Positions 22,613 to 32,299 of a DNA stretch of 64,000 nt are shown here, piece after piece. The position numbers were made by a program, and so were the translations under genes. The notes under the pieces are model-generated. The model was given only the letters and a program-made list of their open reading frames with translations, had not been told where the DNA came from and did not search any database. Source of the stretch: Prochlorococcus sp. AG-388-A04. GTDB taxonomy: Bacteria; Cyanobacteriota; Cyanobacteriia; PCC-6307; Cyanobiaceae. The DNA is taken from positions 92,224 through 156,223 of the forward strand of contig QCGL01000002.1 in NCBI GenBank assembly GCA_003279935.1, read 5' to 3'. Position 1 is the stretch's first letter; each line of letters begins with the position of its first letter.

Positions 22613-23467
22613 TTATTTAATTTTTGTTTTTGCAACTAATACTTCTTTCTTAATTTGAGGATTTTCAAAAAGTTTTTCAGTAGAACTTTGTAGTTTTTCA
22701 CCCCAAAGCTGTTCTTCTCTATAATTAAGGTCAACATAATTTGGGTCTTTATTTAAAGCTTTTTTTGCCAAAACTATTGCTTTATTAATGTCCTTATTTT
22801 TTAAGCATGAAGCAAGTGCTAATAGTGGTTCTGCGTTTTCCTCAAGTTCTATAGCCTTTTTAAAAGAGATAATAGAAAGATTAATGTTATTTAGTTCAAA
22901 ATATGCTAAGCCTTGGTTGTTAATTGCTTGCCAAAAATCTTTTTTAATTTTTAATGCTTTATCAAATTCCTCTATGGCTTTTTCATAATTTTTTTCCATT
23001 AAATAAATATTTCCTAATTGAAATATTGCTTTAAAGTTTTCAGGAAGGATTTTAATTCCTGATAGTAAAGAAATTTTTGCTTTTTTTATTTTTGATTGTT
23101 TTAAATATATAGTACTTTTTGCAAAATATATTTCACCCATTTTGGGGTTTATCTTCTGAGCATTATCTAATGAAATCAATGCATCATCATATAATTTGCT
23201 GGCAATTTGAGTTTCAGCTAGAATAGTCCACAATGTTTCATTTTTATTATTCATTTTTACAGCTAATTTTGCTAAATTCAAACTATCTTTGATTTGTCCA
23301 AAATATAGAAGCTGATAAGCTTCTTTTCCAACTGATAAACCTTGTTTTTCTAAGCTTTTTGTTTCTGGGAAATAATAATATGGTATTAAAGCTTTTAAAC
23401 TTTCAGCGATAAAAACATGGCTACTAATTATTGAAAAAAATAATATTTTTAAAAAAGACTTTTTCAT
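22613..23467 (-). CDS. TPR-repeat protein with signal/anchor sequence
   Basis: Repeated TPR pattern (NFKAIFQLGNIYLMEKNYEKAIEEFDKALKIKKDFWQAINNQGLAYFELN), N-terminal hydrophobic segment. Confidence 0.9.
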   Translation of the reverse strand: MKKSFLKILFFSIISSHVFIAESLKALIPYYYFPETKSLEKQGLSVGKEAYQLLYFGQIKDSLNLAKLAVKMNNKNETLWTILAETQIASKLYDDALISLDNAQKINPKMGEIYFAKSTIYLKQSKIKKAKISLLSGIKILPENFKAIFQLGNIYLMEKNYEKAIEEFDKALKIKKDFWQAINNQGLAYFELNNINLSIISFKKAIELEENAEPLLALASCLKNKDINKAIVLAKKALNKDPNYVDLNYREEQLWGEKLQSSTEKLFENPQIKKEVLVAKTKIK

Positions 23468-23471
23468 ATTT

Positions 23472-24440
23472 TTATGTATTTTTAAGCATTGCTTTTATAT
23501 TTCTTTTCCACATCCATGGTTTTATTCTTTTTAATGTAGTTCCTTGAAGATTTTTTTCCCATTTTTTTTCATCCCAATTTAATGCTTCAATGTTTAAATT
23601 TTTAACCCATGATTTTGGATAAGCTTCAACACTCTTATTGAATGGAGCTGCTTTATTCCAAGGACATACATCTTGGCAAATATCACAACCAGCAATCCAT
23701 CCATTCAAATGTTTTTCAACATGTTTTGGAAAAGTTTGATTTCTATTTTCAATAGTGTGGTATGCAATGCATAGTTCAGAATTAATAACAAAAGGTTCTG
23801 TTATTGCATTTGTCGGACATTTTTCAATACATTTTTCACACCCCCCACATAGAGATTGGGATAAGTTGTCAGGGGCAAAATCTTCTGAAAGAATCAAAAA
23901 TCCTAATGTTAGCCATGATCCAAAGTCTTTATTAATAAGATTACTATTTTTGCCTATCCAACCAAGACCTGCTTCTTCTGCCCAAGCTTTTTCCAGAAGA
24001 GGAGATGTATCAACGCAAATTTTCCACTTGCAATTTGGAACTTCAGTATTAATCCATTTTCCTATTTTTTTCAATTTCTTAGTAATAAGTTTGTGATAAT
24101 CTTCTCCTTGACCAAATTTACCAATTTTGAATTTTGCTTTTTCTTTGTGTTCTTCACTTAAATAGTTAAATCCAACAGTTAAAACACTTTTTGCTCCATT
24201 TAAAAGAGATTCTATACTTTTTCTTTTTTCGGCTTCCATCCATTTCATTTCTGAATGATAATTATTTTCTAACCATCTTTCTAAGGCTTTAGTTCTTAGT
24301 TTTAGGCGAGAACTTCCTGGGATTGATGCTATTCCAGATACGGCAAAACCCTCTAATATTGCTCGTTTTTTTAGCTTATCACTGAATTCTTTTTTATTTT
24401 TAATCATATTTCTCATTTTTATATTATGAATTAGATTCAA
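23472..24440 (-). CDS. queG: Epoxyqueuosine reductase
   Basis: [16 protein letters not shown] and [12 protein letters not shown] 4Fe-4S motifs; [31 protein letters not shown]. Confidence 0.95.
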   Translation of the reverse strand: [322 protein letters not shown]

Positions 24441-24562
24441 ATAAATAGTGTTTTAAACTAATAAACTAATAAATAATTTAAATTTATTAAAAATAAATAT
24501 ATCCCTATTAAGGAAAACTAGCTAAATTGTTAGTAAAATGAATAAAATTAGGAACTTTAATT

Positions 24563-25300
24563 TTGGTTGAATCTACTCCAAGTCAAGATTCGAACCTAGG
24601 AACTAGGCTCCAACAAGATTTAAAAAATGATCTGATAGCAGGGTTATTAGTTGTTATTCCATTGGCAACCACTATTTGGCTTTCTTCTATTGTTAGTAAA
24701 TTTGTTCTTACATTAGTTACTTCAGTCCCTAAGCAATTAAACCCCTTTATTACATTAAATCCTTTATTACAAGATTTAATTAATTTAACCTTAGGTTTAA
24801 CAGTACCTTTATTGGCAATTTTGCTTATTGGTTTGATGGCGAGAAATTTTGTTGGGAGGTGGTTGTTAGAATTTGGAGAAGGTACTTTATCAAAGATTCC
24901 AGTTGCAGGAGCAGTTTATAAAACTCTTAAACAATTACTTGAAACTTTTTTAAGTAATAAATCCAATAGATTTAGAAGAGTTGTTTTAGTAGAGTATCCA
25001 CGAGAGGGTTTATTTAGTGTTGGGTTTGTAACTGGGGATGTTGGCCCATCACTTCAATCAGAATTAGATGAGAAATTATTAAGTGTTTTTATACCTACTG
25101 CCCCCAACCCAACGACTGGTTGGTATACATTAGTTCCTGAATCTTCTGTTAAAGATCTTGCTATTTCAGTAGAGGATGCATTTAGAACAATTATTTCTGT
25201 TGGTATTGTTAATCCTGACGAAAAAGATAGCTCTTCAAATCCGACTTTTTCTAAATTATTTTCCCAACTAAGAGCTTCTACAAATACTTCGTCTACGTAA
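24563..25300 (+). CDS. DUF502-family membrane protein
   Basis: DLIAGLLVVIPLATTIWLSS...GEGTLSKIPVAGAVYKTLKQLLETF...PNPTTGWYTLVP matches DUF502. Confidence 0.9.
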   Translation: MVESTPSQDSNLGTRLQQDLKNDLIAGLLVVIPLATTIWLSSIVSKFVLTLVTSVPKQLNPFITLNPLLQDLINLTLGLTVPLLAILLIGLMARNFVGRWLLEFGEGTLSKIPVAGAVYKTLKQLLETFLSNKSNRFRRVVLVEYPREGLFSVGFVTGDVGPSLQSELDEKLLSVFIPTAPNPTTGWYTLVPESSVKDLAISVEDAFRTIISVGIVNPDEKDSSSNPTFSKLFSQLRASTNTSST

Positions 25301-25303
25301 TTA

Positions 25304-25930
25304 ATGCATAACAGATCGCTATCACGAGAATTATCTTTACTTTCATTAGGTCTTATCAAAGATACGGGAAATTTAGAATTAAATAAAATTCAAATTGATG
25401 AAATTTTTGAATCTGCTTTAGATTCTTTAATAAATCACTGTAGAGATGAGTTAGATAATTGTGAAGCAGATTTAGAAAATGTATCGCAATACATTTTAGA
25501 TAGCGAATTAAAGGAAGGTAGTATTTCTTCTTTTGGAAATGTTCGAGATGAACTTAAAAAAGCTTTTTATAAAATGGAATCAGTAATGAACTCACTTTCA
25601 GTTACTTTAGACTTTCCAAAATTGATTGTTTTAAGTAATCAAAATGATATGAGAGAAGATGTAAATCATAGAATTTTGATTATAATTAATAACTTACAAT
25701 CTATAGATTCTGAAATTGATCAAGTAATGGATGGATGGAGATTAAAAAGGTTGCCTAGGGTTGATCGTGATATTTTACGTTTAGCTTATGTTGATATTAA
25801 TTTTTTAGATACTCCTATTCCAGTTGCATGTGATGAGGCTGTAAATCTAGCAAATAAATATTGTGATACACAAGGTAGAAAAATGATAAATGGGGTTTTA
25901 AGGAGATTGCAAAGAGTTAAGGTGAAGTAA
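25304..25930 (+). CDS. nusB: Transcription antitermination factor NusB
   Basis: C-terminal DxxLRLAYxDI...VACDEAVNLANKYCDTQGRKMINGVLRRL matches NusB; longer N-terminal part than E. coli NusB. Confidence 0.92.
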   Translation: MHNRSLSRELSLLSLGLIKDTGNLELNKIQIDEIFESALDSLINHCRDELDNCEADLENVSQYILDSELKEGSISSFGNVRDELKKAFYKMESVMNSLSVTLDFPKLIVLSNQNDMREDVNHRILIIINNLQSIDSEIDQVMDGWRLKRLPRVDRDILRLAYVDINFLDTPIPVACDEAVNLANKYCDTQGRKMINGVLRRLQRVKVK

Positions 25931-25989
25931 TTATTTGATATAAATCAATAATTTTTTATAATTTAATTAAATACGATTTAAAAATATTT

Positions 25990-27237
25990 ATGACTAATAA
26001 TGAATCTGATAAATCTCGAGAATGGGCTTCGCAAGCTTATGCTTTGTTAAAACAAAAACAAGAATTAAAAAAACAAGAAGATCAACTAAAAGCAGAACAA
26101 TTAAAGGTAGAAGAACTAAAAGCAGAACAATTAAAGGTAGAAGAACTAAAAGCAGAACAATTAAAGGTAGAAGTTGATAAACAGAATTGTTCTAATTTGC
26201 AAGATGATACAGAAGTTAAATTAGGAGATTTTGATGATGATTTTACTTGGTCAGCAATGGTGTTAGCTGCGCAGGGCAAAAAAGTAAATGAAATATCAAT
26301 TGACGAAATAGATTGGTTGAGTAAATTACGAAGAGGATTAGAAGAAACAAGAAAAGGTTTTGTATCAGAATTATTAGATAAATTAGGAGATGATCCACTT
26401 ACACCAGAATCTTTAGATGATTTAGAAACGCTATTAATAAGAGCCGATGTTGGTATTGATTCAACAGATAAAGTAATTAATTTACTTAGAAAAAAATTAA
26501 ATGAGGAAGTTGTTGGAGGAGAAGAAGGTATTAAATTTTTAAAAGATGAGTTACGAGCAATTATTGATAAACCAATAAAAAATTCTGGAACAAATATTCT
26601 TATTCCACAAAAGGGGAAGTTGAATGTTTGGCTAATAGTGGGAGTAAATGGAGTTGGCAAAACAACAACTTTGGGTAAACTTGCTTATTTGTCATCAAAA
26701 AGTAATTACAAAACTTTAATAGCAGCAGCAGATACTTTCAGAGCAGCAGCCGTAGAACAATTACAGGTATGGGGTGATAGAAGTAAAGTAGATGTTATTT
26801 CGAATCAATCGAAAAATGCAGATCCAGCAGCAGTAGTTTTTGATGCTATTAACGCAGCAAATAAACGCAAAAGTGACCTATTACTCGTAGATACTGCAGG
26901 AAGGCTCCAAAATAAAAATAATCTTATGGATGAATTATCAAAAATAAAGAAAATTATTGATAAAAAAGTTCCTAATGCAATTATTGAATCTTTATTAGTT
27001 CTAGATGCTAGTCAAGGACAAAATGGATTAAAGCAGGCAAAAAGTTTTGCAAAATCTGCAAATTTAAGTGGTGCAATTATTACTAAATTAGATGGTACTT
27101 CAAGAGGTGGGGTATCTCTTGCTGTTTCTGCAGAAGTCAATCTGCCAATAAGATTTATCGGAGCTGGAGAGGGAATTAAAGATTTAAGACCTTTTAATAG
27201 CTTTGAGTTTGTTGAGGCTTTGCTTGCTGATAGATGA
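25990..27237 (+). CDS. ftsY: Signal recognition particle receptor FtsY
   Basis: VGVNGVGKTTTLGKLAYL, AADTFRAAAVEQLQVW, LLLVDTAGRLQNKNNLMDEL, LDGTSRGGVSLAV. Confidence 0.97.
   Translation: MTNNESDKSREWASQAYALLKQKQELKKQEDQLKAEQLKVEELKAEQLKVEELKAEQLKVEVDKQNCSNLQDDTEVKLGDFDDDFTWSAMVLAAQGKKVNEISIDEIDWLSKLRRGLEETRKGFVSELLDKLGDDPLTPESLDDLETLLIRADVGIDSTDKVINLLRKKLNEEVVGGEEGIKFLKDELRAIIDKPIKNSGTNILIPQKGKLNVWLIVGVNGVGKTTTLGKLAYLSSKSNYKTLIAAADTFRAAAVEQLQVWGDRSKVDVISNQSKNADPAAVVFDAINAANKRKSDLLLVDTAGRLQNKNNLMDELSKIKKIIDKKVPNAIIESLLVLDASQGQNGLKQAKSFAKSANLSGAIITKLDGTSRGGVSLAVSAEVNLPIRFIGAGEGIKDLRPFNSFEFVEALLADR
26086..26175 (+). repeat. In-frame 30-bp tandem repeat (3 copies, last imperfect) in ftsY N-terminal region
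   Basis: ctaaaagcagaacaattaaaggtagaagaa x3 encoding LKAEQLKVEE units. Confidence 0.97.
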
Positions 27238-27304
27238 AAATTTAATTAATTTTTTTTAAAATCGTATTTTTAGTGTTACAACATACCTATGGCTTCTATT
27301 TGTT

Positions 27305-28660
27305 TTGTCTAAAAACCAGAAACAAAAATTATTGTCTAATGACATAATTCAAGAATTTTTAGAAAAGGATTATAAACTTCCTCTTGATGAGAATGATAAA
27401 TTTATAGAAACAGTATCTTCATTATCTTATTATTTAAAATCTTTTTCAAATATAAAAAGATTTCTGGATTATATTTCTTTAATTTTAAAACATACTTTTA
27501 CTCAACAATTAAGTCTTGTTATTCCTATCAATGAAAAAGGAGAAATATGGAAAGAAAATATTAAGTTTGCTGGAGCAACAAAAAATTTAAAAATGGATGG
27601 TGCAATAAAATGTTATTTTAATAATTTTGATTTTTCTAAAAATTTTAAACTTAAAGAAGGAACTTCTTTTGAAAAAGTTTTAAATAATAAATTTAAAAAA
27701 TATGTAATTAAGTCTTATAAAGTTATTTCCCGGGGAAAATGTAGAGGATTTGTATATACCTTTAGAAATGATTCTTTAAATGATTCTTTAAATGATTCTT
27801 TAAAATATGAGCGTAATTTAAACTTTATTATTAGTTGTTTGGCAATTGGTTTAGAAAATTATTCATTAATTAAAACAAAAAAAAAGAATGAAAATGTAGC
27901 TAGAGAAATTTCTATCGGAGCAGAAATCCAATCGCAACTTTTACCTGATTTTTGTCCAATCATTTTTGGTGTGGATTTAGCTGCGCACTGTAGACCAGCT
28001 CTTCAATTAGGAGGAGATTATTATGATTTCATGTCTTTGAAAACAAATATTTCTAAAAAGAGGCCGGAAAAGGCAAGGTGGGCTTTAGTTATTGGAGACG
28101 TTATGGGGAAGGGTCTTCCTGCAGGCCTTTTGATGACCATGTTAAGGGGAATGCTAAGGGCAGAGGTTTTGACTGGTTTGCCTCCAGACAGAATATTACA
28201 TGATTTAAATCAGTTAGCTATTTATGATTTGGATCAATCGCATAGATTTATAACTTTATTTTATTCTGATTATGATCCTAGAACAAAAAAATTAAGGTAT
28301 GCAAATGCAGCACATAATCCTCCTTTGCTTTGGAAAAGCTCTGAGCAAAAAATTATAAAATTAGATTCAGAAGGCTTTGTTCTTGGTTTGCAAAATGATG
28401 CTGAATATCAATGTGGTCAAATACAACTTCGTAAAAAGGATGCAATTCTTTACTATACAGATGGAGTAACTGAAACTTCTAATGCATTAGGCGAAAGATT
28501 TGATGAAGAACGGTTAATTAAATCTTTTTCAAAACTATGTCAGCAATCACTTAAATCTAAAGATATTTTAAATAGGATTTATAAGATATTAGATGAATTT
28601 ACTGGTAAAAATAGACAATTAGAAGATGATGCTTCTATCGTAGTCTTTCAGTTAGATTAG
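27305..28660 (+). CDS. PP2C-type (SpoIIE/RsbU) serine phosphatase with N-terminal GAF-like region
   Basis: AREISIGAEIQSQLLPDFCP, GGDYYDFMSL, ALVIGDVMGKGLPAGLLMTMLRGMLRAE, YTDGVTETSNALGERFDEERL. Confidence 0.93.
   Translation: MSKNQKQKLLSNDIIQEFLEKDYKLPLDENDKFIETVSSLSYYLKSFSNIKRFLDYISLILKHTFTQQLSLVIPINEKGEIWKENIKFAGATKNLKMDGAIKCYFNNFDFSKNFKLKEGTSFEKVLNNKFKKYVIKSYKVISRGKCRGFVYTFRNDSLNDSLNDSLKYERNLNFIISCLAIGLENYSLIKTKKKNENVAREISIGAEIQSQLLPDFCPIIFGVDLAAHCRPALQLGGDYYDFMSLKTNISKKRPEKARWALVIGDVMGKGLPAGLLMTMLRGMLRAEVLTGLPPDRILHDLNQLAIYDLDQSHRFITLFYSDYDPRTKKLRYANAAHNPPLLWKSSEQKIIKLDSEGFVLGLQNDAEYQCGQIQLRKKDAILYYTDGVTETSNALGERFDEERLIKSFSKLCQQSLKSKDILNRIYKILDEFTGKNRQLEDDASIVVFQLD
27767..27802 (+). repeat. 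12-bp tandem repeat (3 copies) inside the PP2C gene
   Basis: aatgattcttta x3 encoding NDSLNDSLNDSL. Confidence 0.97.
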
Positions 28661-28718
28661 ATTTTTTGTCACATATATAAAATAATGCTTTATTAGAAGT
28701 AACTAAAGTTTAATTCAT

Positions 28719-30098
28719 ATGTCTAAAGTTTGGAGTAATAGGTTTGATGGCAGTCTGAATCCTTTTATTGAAGAGTTTAATGCTTCAATCAGTTTTGATA
28801 AAACACTAATTTTTGAAGATATAGAGTGTTCTATAGCTCATGCAAAAATGCTAAGTAAAACTAAAGTTTTGTCTACTGATGAGTCCCTAAAAATTATCGA
28901 GGGTTTAGAAACTATAAAAGAAGATTTTATTGAAGGCAAATTTTGCCCTGGAGATCCATCGGAGGATATTCATTATTGCATTGAAGAAAAACTAATTAAT
29001 TTAATTGGTGAAACTGGAAAAAAATTACATACTGGTAGAAGTAGAAATGATCAGGTAGGAACAGATATTAGATTATGGTTGAGAAAAAAAATTGATAACA
29101 TTGACACATTATTGGACGAATTACAAAATTCTTTATTTTCTATTGCTGAATCAAATATTTATACATTAATACCTGGTTATACCCATATGCAAAGAGCTCA
29201 ACCTCTATCTCTTGCTCATCATCTTTTGGCGTATATTGAAATGTTTCAAAGAGACCGTGAAAGGCTTAAGGAAGTTAGAGCTAGGGTTAATATTTCGCCC
29301 TTAGGCGCAGCAGCTTTAGCTGGTACAAAAATTAAAATAGATAGATATTTTACTGCTGGAGAATTAGGATTTGAAAATATTTATAAAAACAGTATTGATG
29401 CAGTAAGTGACAGAGATTTTTGTATTGAATTTGCGTCAAGTTCTGCTTTAATAATGTCTCATTTGAGTAGAATATCTGAGGAGATAATTTTGTGGGTTAC
29501 CGATGAGTTTTCTTTTGCAAAATTAACTGATAAGTGTGCGACTGGAAGCAGCTTAATGCCCCAGAAGAAGAATCCAGATGTTCCTGAATTAATAAGGGGT
29601 AAAACAGGCCGAGTTTATGGACATCTTCAATCTTTATTAACAATGATAAAGGGAGTGCCTCTTTCATATAATAAGGACTTCCAAGAGGATAAAGAGCCAA
29701 TATTTGACACAGTAGATACTATTTCTTCTTGTTTAAAAGCTATGACAATTTTATTAAATGAAGGAATAGAGTTTAATGTTGAAAAGTTAATGGATTCTGT
29801 TCATAACGATTTTTCTAATGCAACTGATTTGGCAGATTATCTAGTATGTAAAGAGGTTCCTTTCAGAGAGGCATATCAAGTTGTTGGAGATATTGTGAAG
29901 TATTGTTTAAGAAAAAACATTTTATTTAAAGATTTAAAATTAGAAGAATTTCAAACATTTCATAATGAATTTAAAGAAGATATTTTTGAAAATATCAACC
30001 CTATGAACGTAGTCATGTCTAGAAATAGTTTAGGTGGTACAGGATTTGATCAAGTCAAAATTGAGTTAAATAATTGGAAGAAAAAATTATTAACCTAA
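28719..30098 (+). CDS. argH: Argininosuccinate lyase
   Basis: [50 protein letters not shown]. Confidence 0.98.
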   Translation: MSKVWSNRFDGSLNPFIEEFNASISFDKTLIFEDIECSIAHAKMLSKTKVLSTDESLKIIEGLETIKEDFIEGKFCPGDPSEDIHYCIEEKLINLIGETGKKLHTGRSRNDQVGTDIRLWLRKKIDNIDTLLDELQNSLFSIAESNIYTLIPGYTHMQRAQPLSLAHHLLAYIEMFQRDRERLKEVRARVNISPLGAAALAGTKIKIDRYFTAGELGFENIYKNSIDAVSDRDFCIEFASSSALIMSHLSRISEEIILWVTDEFSFAKLTDKCATGSSLMPQKKNPDVPELIRGKTGRVYGHLQSLLTMIKGVPLSYNKDFQEDKEPIFDTVDTISSCLKAMTILLNEGIEFNVEKLMDSVHNDFSNATDLADYLVCKEVPFREAYQVVGDIVKYCLRKNILFKDLKLEEFQTFHNEFKEDIFENINPMNVVMSRNSLGGTGFDQVKIELNNWKKKLLT

Positions 30099-30214
30099 AT
30101 CTCAAGTAATTTTCTACAACAAGGTATGTATTGAAGTAGAATAATATAGTAATGTATATGAACTACTTAATCGGTAGTTTTTATCTTGGTTATTATTTTA
30201 AAGTTGAGTTTCAA

Positions 30215-30700
30215 GTGAGTATTTTTGTTGGTAATTTGCCTTTTCGCGCAGAGCGAGAAGACATCTTAGAATTATTTACACCTTACGGTGAAGTTATGAA
30301 TTGTTCTCTTCCCTTAGAAAGAGATACAGGTAGAAAAAGAGGTTTTGCCTTTGTCGAAATGGCAGATGAAGCACTTGAGACATCAGCTATTGATGGTCTT
30401 CAAGGAACTGAGCTTATGGGAAGGCCTTTAAGAATCAACAAAGCCGAGCCAAGAGGCGGTGGCGGTGGCTCACGCAGAGGTGGCGGTGGCGGTAGAGGAG
30501 GTTACGGCGGTGGCGGTTACGGCGGTGGCAGTAATTATTCTGAACCTACTTCTTCTTACGTTAATAAATCTTCGGGAGCAGAGGGTTGGGAAGATAGAAG
30601 TTATGGAAATTCTTCTGAAAATTCTGACTTTGAAAATGGCAGAAGTAGAAGAAAAAGAAGTGTTGCAAGCAACTCTGAAATATCTCAAGAAGGGAATTAA
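30215..30700 (+). CDS. RRM-type glycine-rich RNA-binding protein
   Basis: SIFVGNLPFRAEREDILELFTPYGEV (RNP2) and RKRGFAFVEM (RNP1) followed by Gly/Arg-rich tract; GTG at 30215 is the likely start, since residues upstream in ORF 30152 do not fit the RRM family. Confidence 0.92.
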   Translation: MSIFVGNLPFRAEREDILELFTPYGEVMNCSLPLERDTGRKRGFAFVEMADEALETSAIDGLQGTELMGRPLRINKAEPRGGGGGSRRGGGGGRGGYGGGGYGGGSNYSEPTSSYVNKSSGAEGWEDRSYGNSSENSDFENGRSRRKRSVASNSEISQEGN

Positions 30701-31701
30701 AATCCCATTTTTTGTAACTTTGAAGTGTGTTTGTTTAAGAAATCAATACTTAATTCTTGTTTAATAGATTTAGTAGAAATTTCATTTCTCCAAACTTTTG
30801 CGTTTGGGATACCTTCCACAAGATTTACAAGATGTTTACATATATCCCAAGTTTTGCCTCCATTTTTTAAATGGTTTTCAATGTAAGGAACTAATGAAAA
30901 TATAATTTCGGAAGCTTTTTTGCTTTTAATATTTTCTCCATAAATTTTTTGATCAATTTCAGACCACCTTAAGGGATATTTGTAAGCTGATCTTCCTATC
31001 ATTACACCATCTAAATCATTCAGTGCTTTTATGCATTGATCAATATTCGTAAAACCCCCATTTATCTCTATAAGTAGCTTTTGATTGTTTTTCTTTAATT
31101 TCTGAACTACATCATATTTAAGTGGTGGTATGGTTCTATTTTGCTTTGGATTTAGGCCTTTTAATATTGCCTTTCTTGCATGAACAATAAATCTGTCTGC
31201 TCCAGCATTTGCAACTTCTTTTACGAAACTATCTAATTTGTCAAAACTATCTTCATCATCAACACCAATTCTATGTTTGATAGTAACAGGTATACTACAG
31301 TTATTCTTTAGGGATTCTATACATTTTGCTACTTTGGAAGGTTCTTTCATAAGTGAAGCACCAAAGTTTCCTGAACATACTCTTGGGCTTGGACATCCTA
31401 CATTGAAGTTAATTTCATCATATCCCCAATCTTGAGCCATTTTTGCTGCCTCTTCAAGCATTTTTGGGTTGTCCCCCCCCAATTGAATTGATAATGGGTG
31501 TTCTTCTGAATTAAAGTCCAAAAACCGTTCTTTTTTGTCTGTATAAATTAAACTTTGAGCTACTATCATTTCAGTATATAGGAGCGCTTTAGAGCTTATT
31601 TTTCTAATTATCATCCTAAAGTGTTTGTCTGTACAATCCATCATTGGAGCAACACTTATTTTGTGTAGATTGTTTATAGTGTTAATTTGGTATCTTTTCA
31701 T
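30697..31701 (-). CDS. dusA: tRNA-dihydrouridine synthase A
   Basis: SVAPMMDCTDKHFRM, EHPLSIQLGGDNPKMLEEAAKMAQDWGYDEINFNVGCPSPRVCSGNFGASLM, TIKHRIG. Confidence 0.95.
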   Translation of the reverse strand: MKRYQINTINNLHKISVAPMMDCTDKHFRMIIRKISSKALLYTEMIVAQSLIYTDKKERFLDFNSEEHPLSIQLGGDNPKMLEEAAKMAQDWGYDEINFNVGCPSPRVCSGNFGASLMKEPSKVAKCIESLKNNCSIPVTIKHRIGVDDEDSFDKLDSFVKEVANAGADRFIVHARKAILKGLNPKQNRTIPPLKYDVVQKLKKNNQKLLIEINGGFTNIDQCIKALNDLDGVMIGRSAYKYPLRWSEIDQKIYGENIKSKKASEIIFSLVPYIENHLKNGGKTWDICKHLVNLVEGIPNAKVWRNEISTKSIKQELSIDFLNKHTSKLQKMGF

Positions 31702-31728
31702 TAAATTTTATTCGACATATTTGAAAAT

Positions 31729-32223
31729 ATGAATCAATTTTTATCTAGAAGATCATTTATTTTAATTCCTATCATGCCAATTTTGAAATTTATTCTTAAA
31801 CCAAAGAAAGTACTAGCTGCTTCTGCTGCTTCTCATGAAGACTGGAATTTATCAAAAGAGGAGTGGAAAAACAAACTTAGTCCAGAATCTTATTATATTT
31901 TGCGTGAAGAGGGTACTGAAAGAGCATTTAGTAGTCAGCTAAATAATGAGAAGAGGAAAGGTATTTTTTATTGTGCAGGCTGTAATCAGCCTCTTTTTAC
32001 TTCTGATACTAAATTTGATAGTGGTACTGGCTGGCCTAGCTTCTGGGATCCAATTCAAGGTTCTATAGAAACCAAGGTAGATTTTAAATTAATTGTTCCA
32101 AGAACAGAATATCACTGCTCAAGATGCGGCGGACATCAAGGTCATGTTTTTAATGATGGTCCTTTGCCAACAGGTAAAAGATACTGTAATAATGGTCTAG
32201 CTTTGAAGTTTATAGCCGAATAG
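31729..32223 (+). CDS. msrB: Peptide-methionine (R)-S-oxide reductase with Tat-like signal peptide
   Basis: FYCAGCNQPLF, DSGTGWPSFWDP, YHCSRCGGHQGHVFNDGP, RYCNNGLALKF; N-terminal SRRSFILIPIMPILKF. Confidence 0.94.
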   Translation: MNQFLSRRSFILIPIMPILKFILKPKKVLAASAASHEDWNLSKEEWKNKLSPESYYILREEGTERAFSSQLNNEKRKGIFYCAGCNQPLFTSDTKFDSGTGWPSFWDPIQGSIETKVDFKLIVPRTEYHCSRCGGHQGHVFNDGPLPTGKRYCNNGLALKFIAE

Positions 32224-32231
32224 CTAATTGG

Positions 32232-32245
32232 TGCGGCCTTCCGCA
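32232..32245 (+). terminator. Possible stem-loop terminator downstream of msrB
   Basis: TGCGG-CCTT-CCGCA hairpin, GC-rich in an AT-rich intergenic region, followed by acttgtttt. Confidence 0.45.
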
Positions 32246-32299
32246 ACTTGTTTTGTGCATCAATTTAATTCACAATAGTCTTAATAAATTTTTAGAGTA

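Noticed and set aside
23755-24096. 113-aa + ORF
   Set aside because: Antisense to the queG Fe-S region.
26086-26175. Possible CRISPR array
   Set aside because: Units are contiguous with no spacers and maintain the ftsY frame; this is a coding minisatellite.
26082-26660. 192-aa minus-strand ORF rich in Ser/Phe/Asn repeats
   Set aside because: Antisense shadow of ftsY; repeats (FNCSAFSSST) are the reverse complement of the coding minisatellite.
30459-30764. 101-aa + ORF and 72-aa - ORF with AVAVAV/TATAT repeats
   Set aside because: Alternate-frame translations of the Gly-rich tract of the RNA-binding protein gene.
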